NCBI RefSeq assembly: GCF_018687715.1
Contig: NC_056765.1
Span: 2,046,001 to 2,110,000, forward strand
Reading direction: 5' to 3'
DNA from: Carya illinoinensis
Lineage: Eukaryota > Streptophyta > Magnoliopsida > Fagales > Juglandaceae
DNA: 64,000 nt
The notes beneath the pieces were generated by a model that made no database searches, was not told the origin of the DNA, and saw only the letters and a list, made by a program, of their open reading frames with translations. The position numbers were made by a program, and so were the translations under genes. Positions 1 through 10,590 of this stretch are shown one piece after another (position 1 is the first letter of the stretch; each line of letters opens with the position of its first letter).

Positions 1-328
1 TACTATGTTTTCTAAATCACTCTCTCAACCTCACCGTTGTAGAGAGAGACCCTTTCATGTATATGAAATTATCTCATATTTTTTCAATCATAAAAGTTCA
101 ATTATGTTAAGGAATTGATGGGTTCTGTGTTTTACTGCAGCTAATATGGAAAAAAGCTTTCCTGTAGGTGGGTGTTTCCCTGTTTTGGGATCCATGGGGA
201 AGGTTTGCCATGGCCTAAGGTGACCCAAGGCTTGTTTGTTGGGATTTTCTTGTATAGGAGCATTCCATCTAGCCTAGAATTCTAGGGAACTATGTTCTTG
301 GTGAGCCAATAAGGGATTCATTGCAAAC
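1..328. other. Left edge without a recognised gene
   Basis: No convincing gene or RNA is visible on either strand. The stretch is ordinary AT-rich plant DNA and forms the left flank of the hAT-1 insertion; its last bases lead into the 8-bp target duplication at 329-336. Confidence 0.6.
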
Positions 329-359
329 CCTACAAGTAGGGGTGTGCAAATTTCTAAAA

Positions 360-485
360 ATTTCGACTCCGGCCGAATTCCGTTCCGACGCCGACTCCAT
401 CGGAGTCGGAATTTTCGGAACACGGAGTCGGAATCGGAGGCACTCCGAAAATGGGGTCGGAGGTCGGAGTCGGAGTCGGAGCCCA
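360..485. repeat. Left subterminal repeat block of hAT-1
   Basis: Many direct and inverted copies of the motif CGGAGTCGGA or TCCGACTCCG are packed next to the left terminus. Subterminal arrays of short motifs are known transposase-binding regions in hAT elements; that role is inferred here. Confidence 0.75.
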
Positions 486-639
486 TGTTTACTCCGAACT
501 CCGAACTCCAACTTTAAAAAAATTAAAAAACAAAGATTCAAAACGACGTCGTTTTGAATCTTTGTTCCCCCCCCTTAACTTAAACGACGACGTTCCTTGA
601 AATAGGAACGACATCGTTTGGTTCCTAATTTTAAACCTA

Positions 640-928
640 TGCTGCGGCCATCCCTTTCTTCTTCATTTCGTCTATCCCGAATCCCCAATCCCCAATCCCT
701 TGCTCAGCGACTCAGCCGCCGGCTGCCCCTTTCTTCTTCCCCATTCTTCTTCATTTCGTCTTCCAATTCCTAATTTCCCTTCATTTGTTCTTCGTGCTGC
801 CTTCGAAAGAATCGAATCTGTGCCGCTGCCACTGCCCACGGCGCCGTCTTCAGCGAGCTTAACTGTGCCGCTGCCCACGCCCCACGGCGCCACGCCTCAC
901 TCGAGTCACTCCTTAGTACTAAATACCA
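640..928 (+). other. hAT-1 5' leader (untranslated exon) ending in a splice donor
   Basis: A C/T-rich leader-like stretch follows a palindromic AACGACGTCGTT region. It ends at AATACCA followed by GTAAGCAT, a good donor (GT at 929-930). The matching acceptor is TTATGATAG ending at 3698, two bases before the transposase ATG. This predicts a 2.77-kb 5'-UTR intron (929-3698) that contains the captured CENP-C DNA. There is no transcript evidence, so the exon is inferred. Confidence 0.5.
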
Positions 929-1803
929 GTAAGCATATTTGATAGTGAAGATAGATTGGCTTGAATAGAATATATATAATCTTCTTTTTTAATCTTCTTT
1001 TTTTTTTTTAAATAGATTGGCTAGAATATGAATATATACATGTCTGTATAAAAGAATGGATGAAAGAAAATGAATAGGGAAAAATGGTAAGCTCTTTATG
1101 CTGTTCTGGGATGTTGTTTGAGGCTCTGTAGAGTCCATGTACTGCAGAGTCTTCAATGACAAGAGGACTTGATTGATCTGATAGAGAAGATGACAAAAGG
1201 CACAGATAAGTTGAAACCATCTAAAGCACAAAACATAGAATTCTAGTGGACAGGAAACTGAAATTATAGCTGCCTTACAAAATTTAGGATTCAAATTCAT
1301 CAAGAATGGAAACTTTGCCACAGAAAAAAAAAAAAACAGAAAAAAGAAAAAAAAAAAGCTTATGACACAAAATAGTTCATTGATAATGTGTTAAAGTACC
1401 TATTTGCCAGTTCCATTTACCTTGTCTTGGTTGAACTAGTTGATTATGGATACAGATAATCAACATGAATTTGTAACACCCACTTTGGAGGGAACAAACA
1501 ACCTTTTGAAAATCTAAATGGTTCACATGAAATCCATCATGATCTGAGTCTCTCGCATCTATCAGAGGATTAGGAAGTCACAATATATCATATGGTCAAG
1601 TTTATCTCTTCAGGACCTCCTTGATTATGCTATGGATTAAGAATCTAGCTTAGAGGTTCATTGCATTGCTTCTAATAGTCTAGACAGTGCTTTGTCCTCT
1701 TTTCTACAGAGAACCAAGCAATGATCAAAATCAACTCCTGCATCCATTACTAGATGAACCGTACTAATTTAACCTAAAAATCCAAAATTTAGTCATCGGC
1801 CTC

Positions 1804-2724
1804 TCACAAGTATTTATCATAACGCGAAAACAGATAAATGTAATCATAAACAATGGAGTCTGAATGTAGTTTGAGTTTTTCCTCACTTGAGTCAGCCATG
1901 ATACGATTGGGCGTTTGAGAAGCCACTGCTTCCACAGTTCCTAGCATGTCTTCCACCTGAATTATGTCACGGTAAAAATACATGGCATTCAAATTAAAAA
2001 AAATCACAATTGAAAAAAAAAAAAAACAAAAAAGATTTACCTTTTCCTCCAAGTTATTGGATCCATTTGAGTGCGGATAAATATTAGCATCATGCTCACT
2101 GAATTGCTCATCGATAACTTCATTATCCATATTAGTGCCTCCAACGTTATCCAAATTGCCAACACAATTTCCACTTGAACTGATATCAACTCCAACAGAA
2201 AGTCTCCTTGACTTACCTTGCACAACTGTTTGAGATGTACAAGTAAAATCTCCACTAGCCACCTCAGGTGAACCTGTTTTAGCAGTTGCAATGTCAACTT
2301 CCCCAAAATCAGGAACTGAAAATGGATCACTTGAGGGCTTCGACTGCAAAAGTCGTCTCTGTAATAATGATAATGGAGCAAATGGACTTCTTGGGGGTGT
2401 CGGTGAAGCTAGGTGATGAACAGAGCTTTCTGCCTCATGTATCATCTTCACGGGTGTTTCACTGCTAATTCGTTTTAACAGATTACCTATATCCATTAGA
2501 GCATTCCGAGGCTTTGGCATGTTTTTCCTTGAAGATTTCGCATTGATCTTTTGAAAACCTCTCAAGTCTGGGAGAGTTAACTTCTCTAGATCAATGGGTT
2601 TGATCTGCAAGCGCTTCTGTAAAAGACTGACTGCTGCATCCCCTTCCAGATCTTCAAAATTACCAGATAGCAATTCATCCAAGATTTGACTAACTTTGTT
2701 CTCTGGCTCATCCATTGTTTCCAA
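1804..2724 (-). pseudogene. Captured fragment of centromere protein C (CENP-C)
   Basis: The translation matches the middle region of plant CENP-C, the inner-kinetochore protein that links CENH3 chromatin to the outer kinetochore. Diagnostic stretches are the LEGDAAVSLLQKRLQIK segment, DLEKLTLPDL, PRNALMDIGNLL and a following SPTPPRSPFAPLSLL segment. The alignment is from memory of Arabidopsis CENP-C, which has the same order (LEGDGAIKLLEERLQIK, then NLEKFSIPEF). An 84-bp intron (1957-2040) with GT-AG borders interrupts the frame; splicing it joins ...EEK to VEDMLGTVEAV.... The retained intron means genomic DNA, not mRNA, was acquired. The C-terminal CENP-C motif and the N-terminus are absent. 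It lies entirely inside hAT-1 and antisense to the transposase. As it is only a partial gene without its own start or end, it is best called a transduplicated fragment. Confidence 0.85.
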
Positions 2725-3700
2725 TATGTAAGCTCTTAATGGGGTGGGAACTTGTCTTCACCTATCTGTTTCCAGCATTCTTGTACTGGTCATGTGATCT
2801 CAGTGCAGTTAGTGGATCTCTTTTAGTATTCTTATTTTTGATCTGGCAGTGTGCGATGGTACATGCTTGATATATTAAATCTAAGGCCAAAAGATATAAT
2901 TGATTCATAGATTTGATCTTGGTTTTATTATGTTCCTGATCATTAAAAATTTTCTACTTTTTTCTCCTTACTGTAGGGTTAGCAATCAGAGGAAAGATAT
3001 CGTTGGTCTTCTTTTTTCTTTTCTTATTTATTTTTTTTTTCCTCTCAAGGTTGGGTTCCCTCTATAGTGATGTGTTGAACTTTATTTCAGTTTGATGCAC
3101 TATTGATTGAAGTGCACCATTGAGTGATCTAAGCGCCACAACTTTGCATTGTTGCTGCTGTATGATGACTTTTGTATTGTTTTCTTTTCTTATCCTTTTG
3201 TAATGATAGTTGTCAATTTCAAGTTGCTTTACAGTAGCATACCACGTGCTGTATACATTTTAACAGAAGAATGTATTGCTTTAAAAGATCAATATCAGTA
3301 AAAGTTAGTAAGGCATGCAAATACATTAAATGAACTCTCAGAGCTTGTTCTGAAATTGGAAAAAGTTTGGCTCTTACTATCAAAAGTGAACCTTATACAT
3401 TCTGAACCCCCATGCAATAACAGAAGTTGTAACCATCTAAGAGCCCAGATTAAGTTCCCATAGGAATTTAATTAACATAGGAATTTAAACAAACTATTGA
3501 TAAGTACAGATATGATATAATCTTTTAGTTTAACTCTGAAAAGTACTTGAACTTCTAAGTTATAGTTGATTGAGATTTGAGACCTCTTGCAACCTCCACA
3601 AAATCGACTGAGTGCTTTAGATCTATTGTATGCTTGTGCCTTCAAGTTTGTTATTTTTCTATTTATATTAACTATTTATTTTATTTTATTTATGATAGAT

Positions 3701-5600
3701 ATGGAGGCTTCACCTAGTGGAAGGTCAGAAGGGAATCCAAGCACCACAATCCCGTCACTGACACCGAGATCTAGACCTACTTCTAGAGCAGCTACTTCTT
3801 GTGCAAGTAGCCGATTCCCAATGCCAGTAGACATAGAAGATGAGGATGAGTTTAATGAGGATGAGGAGATGGGTATTGGGGATCTACCACCTCCATCTAC
3901 AACTCCATCTCAACCACGAAATACTAGAAAAAGGTCTTGGACATGGGAGCATTTTACCAGGATTCCTGGTAATCCTGAGAACCCACAGGCGAGCTGCCAC
4001 CACTGTGGGCAACTCTGCAAATGCCATTCAAAGAAGCAAGGCACCGCTGTCTTAATAGCCCATCTCCAAGGTTGCCAGCGATATAAAATGTCGAAGGGCC
4101 AGAGAGTGTCATTTACGACTGACACGTGGACTTCCATACAGAACATTTCCTACATGTGTATCACAGCGCACTACATTGATAGTGAATGGAATTTGAGAAA
4201 ATAGATTATTGGGTTCAAAGAAATTATTGATCATAAGGGAGCATCAATTGGGGCACTGATGGATGATTGTTTAAAGGATTGGGGAATTCAAAAGGTTTTA
4301 TGTATTTCAGTTGACAATGCCGGTGCCAATGACACCGCAATTGAATGGTTCAAGCGGAATACGAGTATGAAAGCTGATGTCATCCGCAACCACGAATTTA
4401 TTCATGTTCGATGTTGTGCTCATATCCTCAACCTGATTGTCAGTGAGGGGTTAAAAGAGGTTGATGATTCCATTACCAGAGTCCGCAACATTGTGCGGTA
4501 TGTGAGGGCTTCCCCTCAAAGGCTGCCAAAGTTCAAAGCAATAGCAAGCCAGCTTGGAATTTCATGTTCTAAGACATTGTGTTTGGATGTTCCAACTCGA
4601 TGGAACTCAACATACCTTATGTTGGATGTGGCACAAAAGTTCCAAGCTGCATTTGAGCGGATGGAGGTCAAGGATGGGGCACTTAAGTATGCTTTGCTGG
4701 AGCCTGCAGGAAAGGGGCTTGGTGCGCCAGACACACATGATTGGACTAGTGTGGGGCACTTTGTGAGATTTTTACAAGTTTTTTATGATATGACTATGAG
4801 GATATCTGGATCCGCATATACAACTGCAAACTTATTCTTCAGCGAGCTCTCAGAGCTTCACTACCACTTGCAAGAAGGTTGTACGGGTTCATGTGGATTA
4901 TTATCTGGTATGGCTATGAGGATGCAGGCCAAATATGATAAATATTGGGGGGATGTTGAGAAAATAAATAGATTACTTTTTGTGGCTGTGATCCTTGACC
5001 CCCGATATAAGTTGGCCTTGATAGAATTTTGGGCAAATTCCACAATGGGGGCAGTGAAGGCTGCACGGTTTATTACAGCGCTTAAAAGGGATCTTGATGA
5101 CTTATATTCTCACTACAACAATATTGGTCAGCCTTCATCCGCAGCGGGCACCTCACACTCGAGGCCGACACCTCTATTCGATGACCGTAGCTCAGATGAC
5201 TCATTAAATCCACCTCGTCGAGGTTATAATATTGTGAATCAGTATCATCAGCTCATTGCAACGAGGAATATTATGCAGTGTACTTCTGAGATTGAACGAT
5301 ATTTTATGGAAGAGGTCGAGGCACCTAGCGAGTCATTTCAGCTTCTAACTTGGTGGAAGGTTAATTCCACCAAGTATCAGATCCTTTCTCGTATTGCCCG
5401 AGATGTGATGGCCATTCCAATCACTACGGTTGCCTCTGAGTCAGCATTTAGCACTGGAGGTCGAGTATTGGATTCTTACCGGAGTTCATTGTCACCGTCA
5501 ACTGTGGAGGCCCTCGTTTGCACACAGAATTGGTTGAGTGATACGCCCATTGGACTAGATACCATTGGCTTTGATGCTGATAGCTATAAGCTTGAATCGG
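3701..5600 (+). pseudogene. hAT-1 transposase (BED finger, RNase H-like core, hATC), broken
   Basis: The start is the ATG at 3701 (MEASPSG...), directly after a splice acceptor; the same MDAGPSG-type start recurs in hAT-2. A BED-type zinc finger lies at about 3930-4085 (SWTWEHFTRI, then CHHCGQLCKC and H...C). A deletion then removes the usual linker, so the finger runs straight into the catalytic-core motif TTDTWTSIQ (about 4118-4145). A TAG at 4202-4204 stops the first frame; the same frame continues without shift through VDNAGAND (about 4310) to the hATC dimerisation region (TTVASESAFSTGGRVLDSYR, about 5430-5485). The last exon ends at 5600 before GTAAC and the next acceptor is TTTCAG at 5860-5865. 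With an internal deletion and a nonsense codon it cannot encode an active transposase. Confidence 0.9.
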
Positions 5601-6061
5601 GTAACTTTGTTCGAGTATTTCAATTCTTTTATTTAATTCTTTTTATAATTTCATAAATCTATTAACCTTATACTTTTTATGATTTCATAGATATAATTAT
5701 GAACCCTAGCATACTTGCCGATGACTGATACTTGGAGTGGCTAAGTTGATAAACTCACAATTAAAAAATGGAAGGTGAGAAATGATAATCATTTTTTTCT
5801 GAATCATTTTTTTTCTGAATTATTTTTTTTCCTTTTATTGATTGTGACTTTTATTTTAATTTCAGGTATCACCAACGACAAACCACGATGTATTGAAAGA
5901 TGTTTTGGAGCACCTCTGTATTGGAAGATGTTTTTATTTTGGTATTGGAAGATGTTCAGAATAGCATTTAAACTATTATCAATGTTTTGGACAATTGTAT
6001 AAGAGTTTCTTAAACATGTAATATGTATTATATGTATATATATCATTTTAAAAAAAAAAAA

Positions 6062-6300
6062 AAACTCGGAATCGGAATCGGGCGGACGTCGGAGCCCGAT
6101 TCCGATCAGAAGCCATCGGAACTCCGATCGGAGTCCCGTACTCCGAACTCCGATCGGAAGTTATCGAAACTCCGAACTCCGATCGGAGTCGGACTCCGAC
6201 TCCTTCTCGGAGCCGGAGTCGGAGTGAACTTCCGGTTCCGACTCCAGTCGGAGTCGGAGGTCGGAATTGGCGATTCCGACTCCGTCGGAGTCGGAGCCCA
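6062..6300. repeat. Right subterminal repeat block of hAT-1
   Basis: About 240 bp made of direct and inverted CGGAGTCGGA / CTCCGATCGGAGT motifs ends at the right terminus. It mirrors the left block at 360-485 and the block at 50055-50170 in hAT-2. Confidence 0.8.
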
Positions 6301-6314
6301 GCCCTACCTACAAG

Positions 6315-6689
6315 AACAAGTTGATTTTACATGAACGTAACAAAGTAGTCTTGTTTGGATCATAAAATGCCAGCACTTTCAAGCACACCCAAGTATCATT
6401 GTCTACCTTATCAATCTTTCACGTTATCTTGCTATTGAGAAACGACATCACTCACACAGAATAAATGATATGCCTTCGGATTTACACAATACCATTTGCA
6501 TTTATTAATCATTAGCATGCAAATCAACCCGCTAATTCAAATAAGCATGAACCCTTTGATCGACACGTTTTCAATTTCAAACCTAAGATATATTAAAATC
6601 AATTACAGTTAGAATAATTAATTCCACTTGCTACCTCAAAGGATCATAAAAATCTACTTCTAAAACAGACTTAAAAAAAAAAAGAAAAA
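6315..6689. other. Intergenic stretch between two hAT ends
   Basis: AT-rich sequence without a credible coding region. An A-rich tract sits at about 6672-6697. It separates the hAT-1 insertion site from the orphan hAT end that follows. Confidence 0.5.
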
Positions 6690-6867
6690 AAAAAAACCCG
6701 GTTACCCGGTACCCGGATTTCCTGGTTAATAAAATCCGGATTAAGCCGGGTTTCGGCCCGGAGTCATAACTGGGTATACCCGGGCCGGAACCCGGTCAGG
6801 ATTTTAAACCCGGGTTCCGGGCCAGGTTAATCGATTACCCGGTCCGGTACCCTGTTGAACACCCCTA
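6690..6867. mobile_element. Orphan hAT-type right end, CCGG-rich
   Basis: The stretch is dense in ACCCGG / CCGGGT motifs in both directions and ends AACACCCCTA at 6867, the mirror of a hAT terminus TAGGGGTGTT. The next 8 bases, TGTGATGG, would be one target duplication copy, but no matching left terminus is visible upstream. It is probably the remaining right end of a truncated non-autonomous hAT that inserted near the Harbinger element. Confidence 0.6.
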
Positions 6868-6959
6868 TGTGATGGCCATATTTTATTATTTAGTATTCTT
6901 TATCCGTTTTTTAATGATAATACCTAGTCACGTATTGAATATAAAATTTCCACTCATTT

Positions 6960-7062
6960 TTTTAACGGTAACATTTTTTATCTTTTCTCTAACAGTAACT
7001 TTTTTTGTCTTCTCTCAAACGGTAACATTTTTTGTCCTATATGTGACGGTAACTTTTTCCTC
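6960..7062 (+). promoter_or_regulatory. Four-fold GGTAAC repeat and TATA-like site upstream of Harbinger transposase
   Basis: A unit of about 26 bp (AACGGTAACATTTTTTRTC plus TCTCT) is repeated four times, with CCATAAATAC shortly after at about 7061-7070 as a TATA-like site. It lies 100-200 bp upstream of the transposase ATG at 7171 and is probably the transposon promoter region. Confidence 0.45.
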
Positions 7063-7329
7063 CATAAATACGCATATTGCTAACATTCACACTCTCACAA
7101 ACTCTTCTTTTATTTGATCTATAAAACCGAAATTCAATAGTCTTCCCTGATCTCCCACTTCTTTCATCAAATGGCTCATACTTTCTTTCGCAAATTGTTG
7201 ACATACGTATCCTCTGAAGATGATAGCGATGTTGTTCTTAATAAGGAGGCCGATGGACAGTCATCGAGGCATCGTAACAATCGCCAACGTCGTAAGTTTA
7301 TTCGGCGTGATCATATTCAGGGGCACGAG

Positions 7330-10300
7330 TGTGATGCCCCCAAATTCCGTTTGGGATCGGACGAACATTTGAAGCATCAGACATACAACACAAGGTTACC
7401 TACCCCTGTTCATGACATATAAGATGCAATATTCCTAACATGCATCTAACAATATGCAATATTCGCAGTGGATAAATTTTTTCTTTAGCAATACTATACA
7501 CCAAATTGAAAATATCCCAAATGCTTAAAACATACTTCATACATAAAAACCCATTGAACAACTAAGATCACAACACTAGTCCAAAATGGTTATGATCCAA
7601 AAAGTAATAGAGATGCAACTCCATCGTACAAATAGTAATTTACGTTAACTACTATATTTACATTGATGTCACACCGTCGCTTAGTCAACTGTGTCTAGTT
7701 GGTCAGCTCCTGATTCTCTTTCAGGTCCTGTAACAAGATCTACCATTCGGGAGGAATGGTAGTTGGGACTACCACAGTGAGATTTAATTACAAATCTCAG
7801 TAAGTTAACCAAAAACTTCCACACCAGCTAATGATGCATGGATGACAGTAAAAGCATGAATGTATAATCAAATTCATAAGTAATTAATACATAACTTGAC
7901 GTACAACATAGCATAATTGACATAACTTAAATTGAAACATGAACTAAACTTGACTTGATATGAACTTGATCTGAAACTTAACTTAACATGAACTTGTTCT
8001 GAAACTTGACTTAACATGAAAAATACATACTCCACAGTTGTTGTGGCCCCATGTACATAGCATAATTGACATAACTTAAATTGAAACGCGAACTGAACTT
8101 GATTTGACATGAACTTGATCTGAAACTTGACTTATCATGAACTTGTTCTGAAACTTGACTTAACATGAAAAATACATACTCCACGGTTGTTGTGGCCCCA
8201 TGTATTCTACGTGTAAATACATACTCCACAGTTGTTGTGGCCCCATGTATTATGCACATCACAATGCAGTTAAATACATACTCCACAGTTGTTGTGGCCC
8301 CATGTATTATACACGTCACAATGCAGTTAAATACATACTCCATAGTTGTTGTGGCCCCATGTATTCTACGCGTCACAATGCAGTTAAATACATACTCCAC
8401 ACTTGTTGTAGCCCCATGTATTCTACGTGTCATAATTGTTGTGTCTCACGTAGTGTATGCGTCACAATTGCTGTGACCCCATACTTCGTGTGCCACAGTT
8501 GTTGTGGACCCCACGAAACTGAATGTAACTCAAGATGAAACGTGACTGGAATACGAAAGGACTGAAGCCCTGACGTAACATAACGTGACTTGAACATAAC
8601 TTGAAATACATGACCAACTTGAGATAGAAACATTTCGTAACATGGCATAACATATAATATACAACATATTTAACATGACATACTTGCAACAGTGAATATT
8701 ATATAACTTGACATACATGTAATAGATGGCATACTTAGCATGATGTACTTGTAATGTACAGCAATACATGACAGAATATATTATGTAACAGATAAAAACT
8801 GATGATAGAATAAATTCTATATAACAGACAATTACGTGATGACTTGGCATGGCATGACATATATGATAACACACATATATACACTGTAGTTCCTTTACTT
8901 AGCACACATACAAAGTAGACTGCTAGTAAGTTAAAAGCTAACTTACCTCGATCTCTGCGTTTCTTATAAAACCTCAAGCGCGATCACGAGGAACTGTAAT
9001 TAGTGATTCTAAAAGTTAGCACTAAATCACTAATAATTTGAAATATGGAAGATACTAGCTTAAAGAGTAAAATGGAAATTTTACTCTCTACATGTAAGAA
9101 AATGACGGTTTTACCCATAACTTAAGGATTTTGCATACTAATTCCAAAAGTCACCAAAATTTACATGCCTCATATAAATTTTATTCTCAACTCAAATATT
9201 AATTTAGAAAAATTTAAAACTAATCACAACTATTAAAACTCCATAGGGCCGAAATTCCTATATGCTATTTCCATTGATTTTTGTTTCTAACTTGTTTTGA
9301 TTAACCTTTTGATTTATGACTTATAAAGATGTGATCTTCAAACCAAACCATCACATGGTTTAAAAAGATGTCCTAAAACGTACATAAGCTTCTAATTCAA
9401 GATCACATGGTTAAAAATTAACCAAAACATAAGTTTAGCCAAGAATATCCACACTTTGGCTTATCTGAATATCTCTTTACATAAAATTTCATATCTTTGA
9501 AACTAACATCAAATATCTTTAAAATAATAATATAACATGTATATAAGATGCTTAGGATCCTCCAATAAAATTATCAAAGTCATTGGAATAGGTTTAGACC
9601 ACCAAAGAGTTAAACTTTCTCAAAACAGAAACTGTTTTTCCTCTTCCAGTTTCTAAGTTTCTAAATCTAAGAAAATATTTCATCAAAACCTTTAATCATG
9701 AAAAACTCCTCAACCAATAATCATATACACATTTTAACAATACTCCATAAAATTTTGGACCAATATCTATCAATTAGCTTGGTCAAAAACTCCAAACTAT
9801 AACATATTCTCCAGTTTATCTTCCAGAATGACCTTTCTATAGTTTACATAATATTTGACTAACTAAATGATATTAAAATGGGACAAATAAGATATCCACA
9901 TAAACTAGACTAAAAAAGAAACAACTTATATAAAGGAGACTTTATGATAAAATACTTATAAAAGCTTCGAAATAGGCGTTCAAAAGAACACCTAAAAGCT
10001 ATCCGAGAGAGAGTGTTTGGTATTCTTTCAATGGAAAGTGTATATGAAGATAATTTCATGGGGGAGGTGGTTGGAGATACTTATGGATGAGATATGGAAG
10101 AGATGAGGCTGGAGTGAGAGTTGAGTGTAGGTCTCTCTTACCTAGAGTGAGAGTTAAGTGTAGGACTCTCTTACTCGATAATATCTACAAAAATCATCTC
10201 AAGATATTTTTTACCCAATAATATCCATGAAATTAGCTTAAGATATTTTTATCCAATAGTATCCACAAAATTAACTTAAGATATTTTTATCCAATAATAT

Positions 10301-10590
10301 CCACAATTTTGAACCGACGTTTCGTCCGAAAATATGAAAAAGTGTTATTGCGCCATAAGACCTTAAATGACCCTCCGAGTCTAATGGTACAAACCATATT
10401 ACATTTTGACACTTCTAACTATCTCCAATAATCAAAAATACACTTCTGATACCATAGTAAATAATAACACTAACTATGTAGTTAGACTAAAACCTATACG
10501 ATTAATGGATTCGTGAAAACTTATGGAGTCTTCACGAGGTTCCTAAAGCTAATAGAAATTTCAAAATTGAATTTCTAGCAGGCTGTTACA
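7330..10590 (-). mobile_element. Solo LTR (Ty3/gypsy-like), 3.26 kb, in Harbinger transposase
   Basis: It starts TGTGATGCCCCCAAATTCC, ends AGGCTGTTACA, and is flanked by the 5-bp duplication ACGAG (7325-7329 and 10591-10595). The TG...CA ends and 5-bp duplication are LTR-retrotransposon hallmarks. No gag or pol coding is visible, so it is a solo LTR left by LTR-LTR recombination. Minus orientation is inferred from a TATA-like TTTTATAAG and a GAGGTAAGT donor-like site read on the minus strand near 8940-8975. It contains a minisatellite at 8169-8510. The superfamily is inferred from general LTR style only. Confidence 0.88.
8169..8510. repeat. 57-bp minisatellite in the solo LTR
   Basis: Units begin with AAATACATACTCCAC at 8169, 8215, 8272, 8329 and 8386, spaced 46, 57, 57 and 57 bp. 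Each contains GTTGTTGTGGCCCCATGTAT. A decayed tail of the same motif runs to about 8510, and a related unit at about 8021-8055 precedes the array. Long open frames here on both strands are products of the repetition. Confidence 0.9.

Larger units (their letters stand above)
337..6306 (+). mobile_element. hAT-1: hAT-family DNA transposon carrying a CENP-C fragment
   Basis: The element is bounded by a perfect 8-bp target site duplication CCTACAAG (329-336 and 6307-6314), the length typical of hAT insertions. The left end reads TAGGGGTGTGCAAATTTC and the reverse complement of the right end reads TAGGGCTGGGCTCC, imperfect terminal inverted repeats of the usual plant hAT kind. In order it contains a subterminal repeat block, a 5' leader with a splice donor at 929, a long insert with antisense CENP-C exons, a BED-finger/hATC transposase pseudogene, a 3' splice junction and a right subterminal block. 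The transposase is broken, so the copy is not autonomous. Ends resemble those of hAT-2 (50050-59878) closely enough to place both in one family. Confidence 0.93.

Noticed and set aside
1441..1740. A degraded reading frame on the plus strand inside hAT-1
   Set aside because: Several stops; weak resemblance to coding sequence but no family could be named, so no feature is claimed.
7171..7422. An 83-residue protein ending ...RLPTPVHDI
   Set aside because: Only the first 53 residues are Harbinger transposase; the rest reads into the inserted LTR.
8011..8538. Several 100-140 codon frames on both strands
   Set aside because: All are read through the 57-bp minisatellite; repetition without stops explains them.
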